Shown piece after piece: positions 41,919 to 52,430 of a DNA stretch of 64,000 nt (its first letter is position 1; the number at the start of each line of letters is the position of its first letter). The stretch is from Alloalcanivorax gelatiniphagus (GTDB lineage: Bacteria; Pseudomonadota; Gammaproteobacteria; Pseudomonadales; Alcanivoracaceae), in the NCBI RefSeq assembly GCF_005938655.1, contig NZ_VCQT01000025.1, positions 62,001 to 126,000 on the forward strand, read 5' to 3'. Both the position numbers and the translations under genes were made by a program. The notes beneath the pieces are model-generated. The model did no database searches. It was not told where the DNA came from and saw nothing but the letters and a program-made list of their open reading frames with translations.

Positions 41919-42081
41919 AGTCCCGGTAGCGGCGCATCCCGCACCACCACCACTGGCGAGACGCTACCCCTTATCACGCCTTCGCCCCCATGCAACACGG
42001 GCGGCGCAATCACACACCCGTACCGAGCATGAGTATCCGCCGTCCGGCGCCGGGGTGTCAGTCTCAATACTCTCAACTCTC

Positions 42082-42801
42082 TCAGCCGTCCCGCACGGTG
42101 CCGGTGAACACCACGCCTTTGCCAAAGATCGAGCGAATCGGCAGATCGATGCCCCGCTCGCGGGCCTTACGCCGCAGCCGGCTGAGTATCACATCGATGC
42201 GATGGGTATCCGGGTGCGGCGCATGGGTGAACATCAGATCGTGCAGCGCGGCCTTGTTGAATACCTGGTGGGTGCCGCGCAGCAGAATTTTCAGCAACGC
42301 GGTTTCCTGCTGGGAGAGATCCAGATGGCTCTCGCCGGGGCCGTTCAGACGGCCGGCGGCGGCGTCCAGGCGCCAGCCCTCGGAGCCATCGCCGTGGCGC
42401 TCCTGGCGCGACTCCGGGGCGGCCTCCTGGGCCAGCCGCTGGGCCAGGTTTTCCAGGGCGCGGTGTAGCTCGGAAAAATTCAAAGGCTTGACCATGAACA
42501 GATCGGCGCCCAGGTTCAGCGCCCGCAGTTTTTGCCGCTGGCCGCCGTTGGCGGTAATGATCACGATGCCATAGCCTTGCAGTTCATTGAGGTATTCGAC
42601 CACCCCGAAACCGTCCTCGCCGGGCAGGCCCAGATCGATCAGCACCATGTCCACCGGCTTGCGGTGCAACTGCTTCCAGAACGTTTCGGCGCTGTCGGCG
42701 CCCCAGGCGGCATAGCCGTTGTGGCGCAGAAAAAACAGCAATTCCTCACGCAGGTCGTCGTTGTCCTCGATAATGGCGAGCCTGGGTGTGTGCGCGTCCA
42801 T
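42082..42801 (-). CDS. OmpR-type two-component response regulator
   Basis: This 239-aa protein has a receiver domain with the acidic pair Glu12-Asp13, phospho-acceptor Asp56 (MVLIDLGLPGEDGFG) and Lys105 (LFMVKPLNF). A C-terminal winged helix follows (LDLSQQETALLKILLRGTH, then DVILSRLRRKARERG). Its ATG overlaps the kinase stop by four bases, forming a cognate pair. The recognition helix is somewhat divergent from OmpR/PhoB. Confidence 0.9.
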   Translation of the reverse strand: MDAHTPRLAIIEDNDDLREELLFFLRHNGYAAWGADSAETFWKQLHRKPVDMVLIDLGLPGEDGFGVVEYLNELQGYGIVIITANGGQRQKLRALNLGADLFMVKPLNFSELHRALENLAQRLAQEAAPESRQERHGDGSEGWRLDAAAGRLNGPGESHLDLSQQETALLKILLRGTHQVFNKAALHDLMFTHAPHPDTHRIDVILSRLRRKARERGIDLPIRSIFGKGVVFTGTVRDG

Positions 42802-44744
42802 CAAACGGATGAGTCCTCCGGTAACAGCGGTAAGGTGAACAGAAAACAGCAGCCCCGGGCGTCGTTTTCGGCCAGTATCAGATCGCCGCCGTGGGCCCGC
42901 GCGATCTGGCGGCTCACGTACAATCCCAGGCCCACGCCGCGACGGTCGCTGCGTTGCTCCGAGCGGGAGCCGCGCCGGTAGCGCTCGAACACTTCCGCCA
43001 CCCGCTCCTCGGGGATGCCCGGGCCCTGGTCACGGATGGCGATGCACCAGAAATCGCCGCGCCGGCTCACGTCCACCCGGGGGCCGCCGTCGCCGTATTT
43101 CACCGCATTGTCGATCACATTGGACAGGGCGATGCGCATCATCGCCGGGTCCAGCCAGGCGGGCTGCTGCACGCTGCTGGGCGCGCGCCCCTCCAACGTC
43201 AGTGTCCAGCTGTGGCCGGCCGGCCGCACCAACGACGCCGCCTCGGTGACCAGCTCCAGCAGGCACACCCGACGCCGGTCCAGCCACAGTTCACTGGCAT
43301 CCAGCCGGGCATCCGCCAGGCAGTTGTCGGTGAGCTGCACCAGCCGGTCGGTGGCCCGGCCGATCTTATCGTAGCGGCTCACCTGACGGGGGTCGGATAC
43401 GCCCAGATAGCGTAGATTCTGCAAGCTGGCGGCGATGATCGCCAGCGGTGTGCGAAATTCGTGGGCCACCAGCCCCATGAACTGGCGCTGGTTGAAACGC
43501 GCCTCCCGTTCCACCTCCAGGGCCCGCGCCAATTGGCGGGTCTCCTGCTCCTGCAGGTGATTGACGCGCATTTGATAGACCGCCAGGCCGGTGACCAGCA
43601 GCATGTTCACGATCATGGAGTACTGCCAGACCACATAGATCTGCTCGTGGAAAGGAATCCAGCCCAACGCGGAAAACAGGCCGAACAGACTGGCGACCAT
43701 GCAAATCAACGGGCCCAGGCCGAGCAGCACGCTGGACAACCGGAAGCGGTCCTTCCACCACACATAGCCACAGGCGGCCACGAACACCGCCGAGGTGCTC
43801 AGATAGACCAGGCTCTGGATATGGATGGCGCTGCCGTACAGGTCCAGGGGCACGCTCAGCACCAGCAGCCCCACCACCCCGCAGGTGGCCATCAGCAGAC
43901 GATGGGCCCAGGGCAGCCGCTGCCTCAGTTGCAGCGCTTCCGAGGCCAGCCACAGCAACAAGGCGTAGGAAGACAGGGTCAACACACTGGTCAGGTAATG
44001 CTGCAGGGTACGGCCCACCACCGGTATCAGCCAGGCCACATAGCCCTGCACACAGGCCACCAGCACGTAGGCCACGGAGATCGCGGTCACCGACCACAGC
44101 AACCGGCTGCGCAACACCAGCGCCAGCACCACGGCCAGCAGGGTGGACAGCGCGGCGAGACCGAAATAGAAGCTCCAGAAACCGGTTTCCCAGGTGGCCG
44201 CCGGCACGAATTCCCGGGGCTCCCACAGCTTCATCTGCAACAGCACGGCACTGGTGCTGGCCACCCGCACCAGGATTTCATAGCCGGTGTCGTTGGGCGG
44301 CAGCACGAACAGGGGGAAACGGTGATCGACGTCGCCGATGGGACCATCGTAGGTATCGCCGGCGCGCCGCAGGCGCCACGGGCCGTCACTGCCCAGCGGG
44401 CGCAGGAACAGGCGCACGTCGTCGATGAAACTGGGCTTCAGTTCCAGCCAGTGTTCACCACCGGCGACCCGTTGCGGCGGCAGCGTGAAGCGCAGCCAGA
44501 AGGTGTCCCGTGTATAGCCACGGGAAAAAATATGGTGCTGGGGCGCGCCTTTGCGCAGCGCCGGCAACACCGATTCCGGGGTAGCCTCGCCGGCCGGGTC
44601 GGTGACCACCGTGTACGGCAGATCCGGCCCCAGCTGCACCGGTGACGCCGCCGCCGGCGGCGACCACGGCATCGCCAGCAGCAAAACCAACATCCACATC
44701 CATGCTGGCCACCGGATCGGTGGCCGTGTTCCCGGTAACATCAA
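42801..44744 (-). CDS. 7TMR-DISM sensor histidine kinase
   Basis: This 647-aa protein has a signal sequence, a periplasmic DISMED2-type beta-domain (about 40-180) and seven membrane helices (about 188-395). A HisKA dimerisation domain follows with phospho-acceptor His428 (GLVAHEFRTPLAI), then an HATPase domain with NVIDNAVKYGDGG, DQGPGIPEERV and GVGLGLYVSRQIARAHGG. GGGAG suits a TTG start at 44744; an ATG follows at 44741. The periplasmic domain type often binds carbohydrate-like ligands, but the signal is unknown. It pairs with the regulator encoded downstream. Confidence 0.92.
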   Translation of the reverse strand: MMLPGTRPPIRWPAWMWMLVLLLAMPWSPPAAASPVQLGPDLPYTVVTDPAGEATPESVLPALRKGAPQHHIFSRGYTRDTFWLRFTLPPQRVAGGEHWLELKPSFIDDVRLFLRPLGSDGPWRLRRAGDTYDGPIGDVDHRFPLFVLPPNDTGYEILVRVASTSAVLLQMKLWEPREFVPAATWETGFWSFYFGLAALSTLLAVVLALVLRSRLLWSVTAISVAYVLVACVQGYVAWLIPVVGRTLQHYLTSVLTLSSYALLLWLASEALQLRQRLPWAHRLLMATCGVVGLLVLSVPLDLYGSAIHIQSLVYLSTSAVFVAACGYVWWKDRFRLSSVLLGLGPLICMVASLFGLFSALGWIPFHEQIYVVWQYSMIVNMLLVTGLAVYQMRVNHLQEQETRQLARALEVEREARFNQRQFMGLVAHEFRTPLAIIAASLQNLRYLGVSDPRQVSRYDKIGRATDRLVQLTDNCLADARLDASELWLDRRRVCLLELVTEAASLVRPAGHSWTLTLEGRAPSSVQQPAWLDPAMMRIALSNVIDNAVKYGDGGPRVDVSRRGDFWCIAIRDQGPGIPEERVAEVFERYRRGSRSEQRSDRRGVGLGLYVSRQIARAHGGDLILAENDARGCCFLFTLPLLPEDSSV

Positions 44745-44834
44745 GAACGGGTACTCCCTCGGGCCTGTTCACGCTGTCGCGTCACGCCGGCCGGATGTTC
44801 TGGTGGTTCCGGGCAGATCGCGCCTTGCCGGCGC

Positions 44835-45824
<990 letters not shown>

Positions 45825-45903
45825 TGGGCCTCCCGAGCCGGCATGATTGCCTCTCAAGGTTGGGGCGGCCCGGCGGCTTTTAAAGGTCCCGGTTCACTTC
45901 ACC

Positions 45904-45973
45904 GATTCGTAGGAGCGACTTCAGTCGCGATCAGGTGCCATCTTCATCGCGACTGAAGTCGCTCCTACGAATC
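45904..45973. repeat. Long inverted repeat of the REP-like family
   Basis: Two 28-nt arms (45904-45931 and 45946-45973) are exact reverse complements around a 14-base centre. The core is a variant of the window's common palindrome, with GACTTCAGTC in place of GGCTTCAGCC. It lies downstream of the ydcH-like gene and upstream of the LLM oxidoreductase gene, and could act as a terminator for the minus-strand ydcH-like transcript. Confidence 0.85.
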
Positions 45974-45981
45974 CGTGACAG

Positions 45982-46221
45982 TTAGCCAGCGCCTAGGCGT
46001 CGCAGAATGGCGTCCTTAAGGCGCAGCCGTTCCGCTTTCATGGCCTCCATGTCCTGGTCGGCGACCGGGCTCTCGCGCATTTCCAGCCCGCGAATCTTCT
46101 TGTCCAGCCGGTCGTGTTCCTCGACCTGGGCATGGAACTCGGGGTGATCCCTCATCAGCGCGTCGATGCGCGCGTGGTGTTCGGGGAACTCATGGTGGAT
46201 GCTGTGGGATTCTCCAAGCAT
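45982..46221 (-). CDS. YdcH/DUF465 family small protein
   Basis: This 79-aa, highly charged, mostly helical protein matches the DUF465/YdcH family: an N-terminal HHEFPEHHARIDALMRDHPEFH segment followed by a heptad-like EEHDRLDKKIRGLEMRES. The family has no settled function; several members are associated with stress or cell-cycle responses. It is a single gene between the LLM oxidoreductase and djlA. Confidence 0.88.
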   Translation of the reverse strand: MLGESHSIHHEFPEHHARIDALMRDHPEFHAQVEEHDRLDKKIRGLEMRESPVADQDMEAMKAERLRLKDAILRRLGAG

Positions 46222-46279
46222 GGCGGTTATTTCCTCCTCGAAACACTCGAATTCAAGCTACTATTGGCGACCGGGCGGT

Positions 46280-47140
46280 TCAATGAAAACCGCGCGATTC
46301 CTTGATCATGTCATAGGCCTTGCTGATTTCCGCGGTCTTCTCCGTGGCCACCCGGATCATTTCTTCCGGCACGCCCCGGGCGGCCATCTTGTCCGGGTGA
46401 TTCTCGCTCATCAGCCGACGGTAGGCTTTCTTCACCTCCTGGTCGGAGGCGGACTCGCTGACGCCGAGCACCTGGTAGGCCTGGCTCAGCGACGGCCGCG
46501 AACGGTCGGCGGCGGCCCCGCCGCCAGCGCCGGCGCCGGCACCAGCACCGGCCCAGCTGAAACGGGCCTGGGCCAGCATCATGTTGAGAATCTGCCGGAA
46601 CTGCGCTTCCGGTATGCCCAGGCCTTCCGCCACCCGGAACAGGATGCGCTCTTCCCGGGGGTCCAGCTCACCGTCGGCCAGGGCCATCTGTATCAGAAAT
46701 TCCAGCAGCACCATCACCATATGACGGCGCTCGCGGGTCTTGTCACGGAACGCCGCCACCGTGTCGTCCAGGGGGAAACCCTCTTCCTTGCCGCTGCGGA
46801 ACGCGTCCCGGGCCCGACGGCGCTGCTCTTCGTCCAGACCCATGCGCGTCATTACCGCCTGGGCGGCGCCGAGTTCCTCCTTGCTGACCTGGCCGTCGGC
46901 CTTGGCCAGGTGCCCCATGATCGAAAACGCCGCCGAGAACAGGGCATCCTGGAGCGCTTCCTTTTCACCGGGGGCATAGGGCCGGAACGGATTGAACGCG
47001 CGCAAACGCTCCACGCCACGGTCCAGAAAATGCCCCACCAGCAGGCCGACGATCAGGCCAATGGGCCCGCCCACCAGCATGCCCAACAGGCCGACGATGA
47101 TCTTGCCGCCCCAGCTTCTAATCAATCCACTTCTCCTCAT
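46280..47140 (-). CDS. djlA: Co-chaperone DjlA
   Basis: This 286-aa protein has an N-terminal membrane helix of DjlA type (GKIIVGLLGMLVGGPIGLIVGLLVGHFLD) and a TerB-like central domain. A glycine/alanine linker leads to a C-terminal J-domain with YQVLGVSESASDQEVKKAYR and the HPD motif in ENHPDKMAARG. DjlA is a membrane-anchored DnaK co-chaperone. The gene ends the local minus-strand group, starting 2 bases after the hydroxypyruvate isomerase gene stops. Confidence 0.94.
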   Translation of the reverse strand: MRRSGLIRSWGGKIIVGLLGMLVGGPIGLIVGLLVGHFLDRGVERLRAFNPFRPYAPGEKEALQDALFSAAFSIMGHLAKADGQVSKEELGAAQAVMTRMGLDEEQRRRARDAFRSGKEEGFPLDDTVAAFRDKTRERRHMVMVLLEFLIQMALADGELDPREERILFRVAEGLGIPEAQFRQILNMMLAQARFSWAGAGAGAGAGGGAAADRSRPSLSQAYQVLGVSESASDQEVKKAYRRLMSENHPDKMAARGVPEEMIRVATEKTAEISKAYDMIKESRGFH

Positions 47141-47142
47141 AG

Positions 47143-47946
47143 CTACTCAGTAAGGGACCCCGCCTCGCCGCGAAGGTTCGCCAGCCAGTCCAGGCCACCG
47201 TCGGCGTCGTCCAGCGGAAAGTACTCGGCGCTGGCCCAGCCGGTGTAGCCCAGGGCGTCCAGATGGGCCAACAGCGCCGCCAGCGGCAGCGTGCCGCTGC
47301 CCGGCTGGTGGCGGCCGGGGTAATCGGCGAACTGTACGTGTTCGATCAGCGGCAAACAGTCGGCCAGGGAGGCGAACAGGTCCTCGCCCATCACCCGGGC
47401 GTGGTAGAGGTCGTATTGCAGACGCACGGCGGGATGCCCCACCGCCTCGATCACCGCGCGGGCCCGGGCCGGGGTATCCAACAGATAGCCGGGCATGTCC
47501 AGCCGGCTGTTGATCGGTTCCACGGTCAGCATCCGGTCGTGCCGGGCGCACAGCGCCGCCGCCTCGGAGAGATTCGCCACCAGGGTATCGAAAGCGCGGT
47601 GCGGGTCCACCCGGTCGCCGGGGATGCCGGCCATGCAATGCAGCCGCGGGCAGTCCAGCACCCGGGCGTAATCCAGCGCCCGGGCCAGGCCGTCACGGAA
47701 CTCCGCTTCCCGGCCCGGCAGCCCGGCCAACCCGCGCTCGCCGGCCCCCCAGTCGCCGGGCGGCAGGTTGAACAGCACCAGCGGCAGACCGGCGGCATCC
47801 AGCGCCGCGCGCAGGTCCTCGGCGGGCCACTGGTAGGGAAACAGGCACTCCACCCCCTGGAAGCCCGCCGCCGCCGCGGCGGCGGGCCGCTCCAGGAAGG
47901 GATGCTGGTTGAACAGCAGGGTCAGATTGGCGGCGATGCGGGGCAT
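47143..47946 (-). CDS. hyi: Hydroxypyruvate isomerase family TIM-barrel protein
   Basis: This 267-aa AP-endonuclease-2-like TIM barrel starts IAANLTLLFNQHPFLERPAA. It has the metal-ligand segments LTVEPINSRLDMPGYLL, LQYDLYHARVMGEDL and EHVQFADYPGRHQPG typical of hydroxypyruvate isomerase and OtnI. It interconverts hydroxypyruvate and tartronate semialdehyde or a related pair. The rest of the glyoxylate route is not in this window. Confidence 0.85.
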   Translation of the reverse strand: MPRIAANLTLLFNQHPFLERPAAAAAAGFQGVECLFPYQWPAEDLRAALDAAGLPLVLFNLPPGDWGAGERGLAGLPGREAEFRDGLARALDYARVLDCPRLHCMAGIPGDRVDPHRAFDTLVANLSEAAALCARHDRMLTVEPINSRLDMPGYLLDTPARARAVIEAVGHPAVRLQYDLYHARVMGEDLFASLADCLPLIEHVQFADYPGRHQPGSGTLPLAALLAHLDALGYTGWASAEYFPLDDADGGLDWLANLRGEAGSLTE

Positions 47947-48026
47947 GGGGTGCGATCCGGGTCGGGGAGTTCCCAGCCTACCCGCCCAGGGGTTAATGAC
48001 AAGCGTGGATCGCGGTTATCGCGTTT

Positions 48027-48086
48027 ATCGCGGCTGAAGCCGCTCCTACAGGGTAAGACTGGTGTAGGAGCGGCTTCAGCCGCGAT
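48027..48086. repeat. REP-like inverted pair
   Basis: Two copies of the 23-nt palindrome in opposite orientation (48027-48049, 48064-48086), 14 bases apart, lie between the FTR1 gene stop and the hyi start. They form a hairpin that could end the FTR1 transcript. Confidence 0.9.
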
Positions 48087-48091
48087 ACCCG

Positions 48092-50014
48092 CTAGGCGCG
48101 GGCGGCGCTCCGCCCGGAGCGCCACCAAGCCAGCACGGCGAGCACCACCGCCACCGCCTGGGCCAGGGCGCCCTGCAGGGTCGGGAAGAAGCCCACCCAC
48201 TCCAGGGTCGGCCAGCCGGGCAGGTAGTTGCTGTTGAGCATGCCGGCTTCCTGCAGGGCGGCGATGCCCTTGCCGAGCAGGATCACCGACAGCACCAGCA
48301 GCACCAGGCTGGTGGCCTTGAAGAACAGGCCCAGGGGCAGCTTCATGCCAAGGCGGAAGATCAGCACGCACACCACCGCCAGCGCCACCAGGGCGGCTCC
48401 CATGCCGTACAGCAGGAACGGCTGGGTGGCCTCGGTGACCTGGGTCCACAGAGCCTGATAGAACAGGATGGTTTCGAACATTTCCCGGTACACGGAAATG
48501 AATGCCACGAAGGTCAGGGTCCACACGGTGCCGCTGCCCAGGGCGGTGTCCACCTTGCCCTTCAGGTAGCCCAGCCACTTCTGGCTGTTGGAATTGCTGT
48601 GCATCCAGAAGCCCACGTAGAACAGGATCACCGCCGCCACCAGGCCGGCCACCCCTTCGGTCATCTCCCGGGAGGCGCCGCTGAAATTGATCACCGTGGA
48701 GGCGGCAAACCAGGTGGCGATGCCGGCGAGAATCGCCGCGAACCAGCCAAAGTGAATATGGCGGGTGGCGGAGGTGGCGCCGGCCTTGCGAGTGAAGGTG
48801 AGCAGCGCGGCCACGATCAGCAATGCTTCCAGGCCCTCGCGGAACAGGATGAAGAAACTGGCGGAGAAGGTGGCGGCGGCATTCAGGCCGTCGCCGCCCA
48901 GGGCATCGGCGGCCTGCCCGAGACCTTCCAGGGCATCGGCGATACGGGCGCTCACCTCATCGGCGGGGTCACCTTCCTGGATCGCTTCCCGCACCGCCAT
49001 GAATTTCCGTTCGGTGTCGCGCATCAGGCCACTGTCCAGGGCGGCGATCTGCGATTCCAGCATCTCGAAGCCGTCCAGGTAGGCGGACAGCGCCGCCGAG
49101 CGGGCGGCGGCCCGGTCACCGGCGGCATAGGCTTCATCGGCCTCGCGCAGCTTGGCGGCGCTGATTTCCACGAACCGGTTCTGGCTGAACAGGGCAGCGG
49201 GCTCGCTGCGCAGATAGCCCATCGCCGCCAGGGCGTCGTCGCCGTAGGCGTCACGGGCGTCGGCGGGGGCCTTGGCGATCACCGTGTCCAGGGACATGTC
49301 GGTTTTCAGTTCCGGGTTGTCGGCCAGGGCCTGCTGGCCGGCGGCCGCTTCTTCCTGGTCCACCGCCATGCTGCCCACGTAGAAGGCCAGCGCCCAGCGG
49401 TCCGCGTCGCTCAGGGTCTCCTGGTAGGCGGCCATGCCGGTGCCATCCACGCCACCGGTGATGGTGGTGTACAGGCCCAGCAGCGAGCGGCCCATGTAGC
49501 GGGCGCGTTCATGGAAATCCGTGGGTGCCGGTTCCAGGCTGGCCCCGGCGGGGCCATCGCCGTAGCCCTCCCGCCCGTGGCAGGCAAGACAATGGCTCTG
49601 GTAGAGCTGTTCGGCGGCGGCCATGTCCGGCGCCTGCTTGGGCACCACCGGCAGGCCGTACACGTCCACCAGGGAGCCGCGAATCTTCTGCGCCAGCCCC
49701 TGAATGCGTGCTTCCGGGGCTTTGTTGTCCACCGCCGCTTCCAGCTCACGGGCCTGGCGCAGCAGGGTGTCCTTGCCGTCGGCCTCGGGCAACGCCGCGA
49801 TGCCCTCGCTGAGCAGCGCGCTGAACTCGTCCATCTCGGCGTATTCCGCCTCGCTGACGATCTCGCCGTCCTGCACCGCATTGATGTAATCCGCGCCCAC
49901 GTACTCCACCAGCTGTACCAGGGCGGTCTGGTCCGCTGCCCGGGAAGCCGGGCTCAATACGAAAAGGGATGACAACAAGAGGACGCCCAGGAGGCGCCAG
50001 GGAGGGAGGGTCAT
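48092..50014 (-). CDS. FTR1-family iron permease with fused cytochrome c domain
   Basis: This protein of about 640 aa starts with a signal peptide (MTLPPWRLLGVLLL). It carries a cytochrome c haem site CLACH near residue 140 in a periplasmic domain, a helical region, and a C-terminal seven-helix FTR1 permease. The permease holds the iron-binding REGLE (about 390) and REMFE (about 508) motifs. FTR1 permeases import iron coupled to ferrous oxidation; the fused cytochrome probably accepts those electrons. An upstream in-frame TTG at 50029 is an alternative start. No FetP/EfeO gene is adjacent. Confidence 0.92.
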   Translation of the reverse strand: MTLPPWRLLGVLLLSSLFVLSPASRAADQTALVQLVEYVGADYINAVQDGEIVSEAEYAEMDEFSALLSEGIAALPEADGKDTLLRQARELEAAVDNKAPEARIQGLAQKIRGSLVDVYGLPVVPKQAPDMAAAEQLYQSHCLACHGREGYGDGPAGASLEPAPTDFHERARYMGRSLLGLYTTITGGVDGTGMAAYQETLSDADRWALAFYVGSMAVDQEEAAAGQQALADNPELKTDMSLDTVIAKAPADARDAYGDDALAAMGYLRSEPAALFSQNRFVEISAAKLREADEAYAAGDRAAARSAALSAYLDGFEMLESQIAALDSGLMRDTERKFMAVREAIQEGDPADEVSARIADALEGLGQAADALGGDGLNAAATFSASFFILFREGLEALLIVAALLTFTRKAGATSATRHIHFGWFAAILAGIATWFAASTVINFSGASREMTEGVAGLVAAVILFYVGFWMHSNSNSQKWLGYLKGKVDTALGSGTVWTLTFVAFISVYREMFETILFYQALWTQVTEATQPFLLYGMGAALVALAVVCVLIFRLGMKLPLGLFFKATSLVLLVLSVILLGKGIAALQEAGMLNSNYLPGWPTLEWVGFFPTLQGALAQAVAVVLAVLAWWRSGRSAARA

Positions 50015-50126
50015 GAATCCGGGTTCCAAGCACTAAAGGTGAATAATTCTTATTTATGTTCCTATTCCCGGCGGCGCGCGTCAAGGAACAAAGAGCAAAG
50101 GTGCGGGCCCCGCCTCGCCGGGCGCC

Positions 50127-50795
50127 CTACCCCACCGTGAACGCCAGAATCTTGCTGATGTGCGCCTGGGGCCGGCCGGACTCCGCCTGCCAGGCATTGA
50201 ACGCCGCCTGGGCGGCGCGCTGGTCCCGTTGGCTGCTGGGCGCCTTGTCGATAATGTTGTGGCTCTTCAGCGCCGCCACCACGTCGCCGGTGGGGTACCA
50301 GGTGTCACGGCCGACCATGCGCAGAAAGGCGGCGCCGGAGTTGCCGCCCAGTTGCCGGCCGCGTTTCTTCAGCAGCATCCATATGCCCACGGTGTCCTCC
50401 GCCGGCCAGTCCGCCAGCCAGTTGCCCACGCTGCCGTATTCCTCGCGCAGGTCCAGCACCAGCCGGGCGTTGTGGCGGATCGCCTTCATCTTGCCCCAGT
50501 GGCGGATCAGCCGGGTGTCCTGCATGCGGTCCTCGAGCATGGTGTCCGGCATCAGCACCAGCTTTTCCGGGTCGAAGCCGAAAAAGGCTTCCTCGAAGGC
50601 CGGCCAGCGGGCGTCCACCAGGGCGTGGGTGAGCCCGGCGCGGAAGATGCGCCGGGTCATGGCCGAGAAATAGAAAGCGTCGTCGGGCTTGCGCAATTGC
50701 GCCGGGGTTTTCACCGCCGGCAGTTGGGCTTCCACCTGCTTGACGCCGCCCTTGCGGTTCACCGCCAGCGCCATCAGGTCCCTGAATTCGATCAT
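50127..50795 (-). CDS. DNA-3-methyladenine glycosylase I family protein
   Basis: This 222-aa protein has the helical Tag-like fold: RIFRAGLTHALVDARWPAFEEAF (substrate-recognition helix) and LMPDTMLEDRMQDTRLIRHW, followed by KMKAIRHNARLVLDLREEYG. Such enzymes remove alkylated adenines from DNA in the base-excision pathway. It is shorter on motifs for zinc binding than E. coli Tag and may be a divergent relative. It is flanked by noncoding DNA on both sides and is a single-gene unit. Confidence 0.8.
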   Translation of the reverse strand: MIEFRDLMALAVNRKGGVKQVEAQLPAVKTPAQLRKPDDAFYFSAMTRRIFRAGLTHALVDARWPAFEEAFFGFDPEKLVLMPDTMLEDRMQDTRLIRHWGKMKAIRHNARLVLDLREEYGSVGNWLADWPAEDTVGIWMLLKKRGRQLGGNSGAAFLRMVGRDTWYPTGDVVAALKSHNIIDKAPSSQRDQRAAQAAFNAWQAESGRPQAHISKILAFTVG

Positions 50796-50830
50796 CGCTA
50801 TCCTCTTGGGTGTTTCACTGTGCTTGGTGG

Positions 50831-50887
50831 ATCGCGGCTGAAGCCGCTCCTACAAAACCCAGCCGTAGGAGCGGCTTCAGCCGCGAT
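50831..50887. repeat. REP-like inverted pair
   Basis: Opposed copies of the 23-nt palindrome at 50831-50853 and 50865-50887 lie between the start regions of the glycosylase gene (minus strand) and alaA (plus strand). The pair sits in the shared promoter region rather than at gene ends. Confidence 0.9.
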
Positions 50888-50966
50888 CCGCCGACCGCTT
50901 CATATACAGTATTTTCACGCCATTGTAGAATCCCGGTCTTTACCCGGACCAGGACGGACAAGCTTC

Positions 50967-52196
50967 ATGAGCGGCAAGCAAACCACGGTCAGTAAATCGG
51001 ACAAACTCCACGACGTCTGCTACGACATCCGCGGACCGGTGCTGCGCGAGGCCCATCGCCTCGAGGACGAAGGCCACCGGGTGATCAAGCTGAATATCGG
51101 CAACCCGGCGCCGTTCGGTTTCGAGGCCCCGGAGGAACTGCTCCAGGACGTGATCCACAACCTGCCCGACTCCACCGGCTACTGCCACTCCAAGGGGCTG
51201 TTTCCGGCCCGCAAGGCGGTGATGCAGTATACCCAGACCAAGGGCATCGCCGACGTGACGGTGGACGACATCATCATCGGCAACGGCGTCTCCGAGCTGA
51301 TCGTGATGGCCATGCAGGCGCTGCTCAACAACGGCGACGAAGTGCTGCTGCCGGCGCCGGACTACCCGCTGTGGACCGCCGCCGTGCGCCTGTCCGGCGG
51401 CAACCCGGTGCACTACCTGTGCGACGAGCAGCAGGACTGGCAGCCGGCCCTGGACGACATCCGCGCCAAGGTCACCAGCCGCACCAAGGCGCTGGTGATC
51501 ATCAACCCGAACAATCCCACCGGCGCCAACTACCATCCGGACCTGCTGGCGGAGATGGTGAAGATCGCCCGGGAACACAACCTGATCATTTTCGCCGACG
51601 AGATCTACGACAAGATCCTCTATGACGACGAGGTGCACACCTCCATCGCCTCCATGGCCGAGGACCTGCTGTGCATCACCTTCAACGGCCTGTCCAAGAA
51701 CTACCGGGCCGCCGGCTTCCGCGCCGGCTGGATGGTGATCTCCGGCGCCAAGTACCGGGCGGAAAGCTATATCGAGGGGCTGGACATGCTGGCCAGCATG
51801 CGGCTGTGCGCCAACGTGCCCAGCCAGCACGCCATCCAGGCCGCCCTGGGCGGCTACCAGAGCATCAGCGACCTGGTGCTGCCCACCGGCCGCCTGGGCC
51901 GCCAGCGGGACAAGGCCTGGGAGATGCTCGACAGCATTCCCGGGGTCAGCTGCGTGAAGCCCAAATCGGCCCTGTACCTGTTCCCCAGGCTGGACCCCAA
52001 GGTGTTCCCGTTCCAGGACGACGAAGCCTTCGTGCTCGACCTGCTGCGCCAGGAAAAAGTGCTGGTGGTGCAAGGGACCGCCTTCAACTGGCCCAACCCG
52101 GACCATTTCCGGGTAGTGTTCCTGCCGCGTTTGGACGACCTGCAGGACTCCATCGGCCGCATCGCCGAATATCTGGATCGGGTTCGGAAGAAATAA
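50967..52196 (+). CDS. alaA: Glutamate-pyruvate aminotransferase AlaA
   Basis: This 409-aa PLP enzyme is very close to E. coli AlaA (YfbQ) throughout: CYDIRGPVLREAHRLEDEG, KLNIGNPAPFGFEAPEEL, and TFNGLSKNYRAAGFRAGWM with PLP lysine Lys244. AlaA makes alanine from pyruvate and glutamate. The gene stands alone and is followed by an inverted-repeat element. Confidence 0.95.
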   Translation: MSGKQTTVSKSDKLHDVCYDIRGPVLREAHRLEDEGHRVIKLNIGNPAPFGFEAPEELLQDVIHNLPDSTGYCHSKGLFPARKAVMQYTQTKGIADVTVDDIIIGNGVSELIVMAMQALLNNGDEVLLPAPDYPLWTAAVRLSGGNPVHYLCDEQQDWQPALDDIRAKVTSRTKALVIINPNNPTGANYHPDLLAEMVKIAREHNLIIFADEIYDKILYDDEVHTSIASMAEDLLCITFNGLSKNYRAAGFRAGWMVISGAKYRAESYIEGLDMLASMRLCANVPSQHAIQAALGGYQSISDLVLPTGRLGRQRDKAWEMLDSIPGVSCVKPKSALYLFPRLDPKVFPFQDDEAFVLDLLRQEKVLVVQGTAFNWPNPDHFRVVFLPRLDDLQDSIGRIAEYLDRVRKK

Positions 52197-52230
52197 GCTG
52201 CAAGCCGGGGCGGGTTGCCGGTCGATGGCC

Positions 52231-52373
52231 AGTTGAAAGTTACAAGTTAAAAGTTGAAAGGTCGTGGCCGAGGGGCCGTGCAGCGGCCTGCGGCCGCCCG
52301 GCACGCGGGCACGGCCGTCCAGCTCGCTCCGGCTCCACCCGCGTTTTAACTTTCAACTTTTAACTTTCAACTA
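52231..52373. repeat. AT-rich inverted-repeat element, copy 1
   Basis: The left arm AGTTGAAAGTTACAAGTTAA continues to 52260; the right arm at 52344-52373 is its near reverse complement (TTTTAACTTTCAACTTTTAA, continuing). Both are tandem variants of a seven-base AAAGTTR unit. The roughly 83-bp centre is GC-rich with a GCGGCCTGCGGCCGC palindrome. The element occupies the 234-bp gap between alaA and the convergent methyltransferase gene. A related element is at 54383-54525. Confidence 0.75.
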
Positions 52374-52430
52374 ACGCCCGGCCGACCCGGCCTGCTTGTA
52401 GCCTGTAGCTTGTAGCTTGCTGCTTGAACC

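Noticed and set aside
41867-42076. Small minus-strand frame between the DUF1835 and response-regulator genes
   Set aside because: Low-complexity proline/valine/arginine text, no ribosome site, and it contains the stem-loop at 41892-41918.
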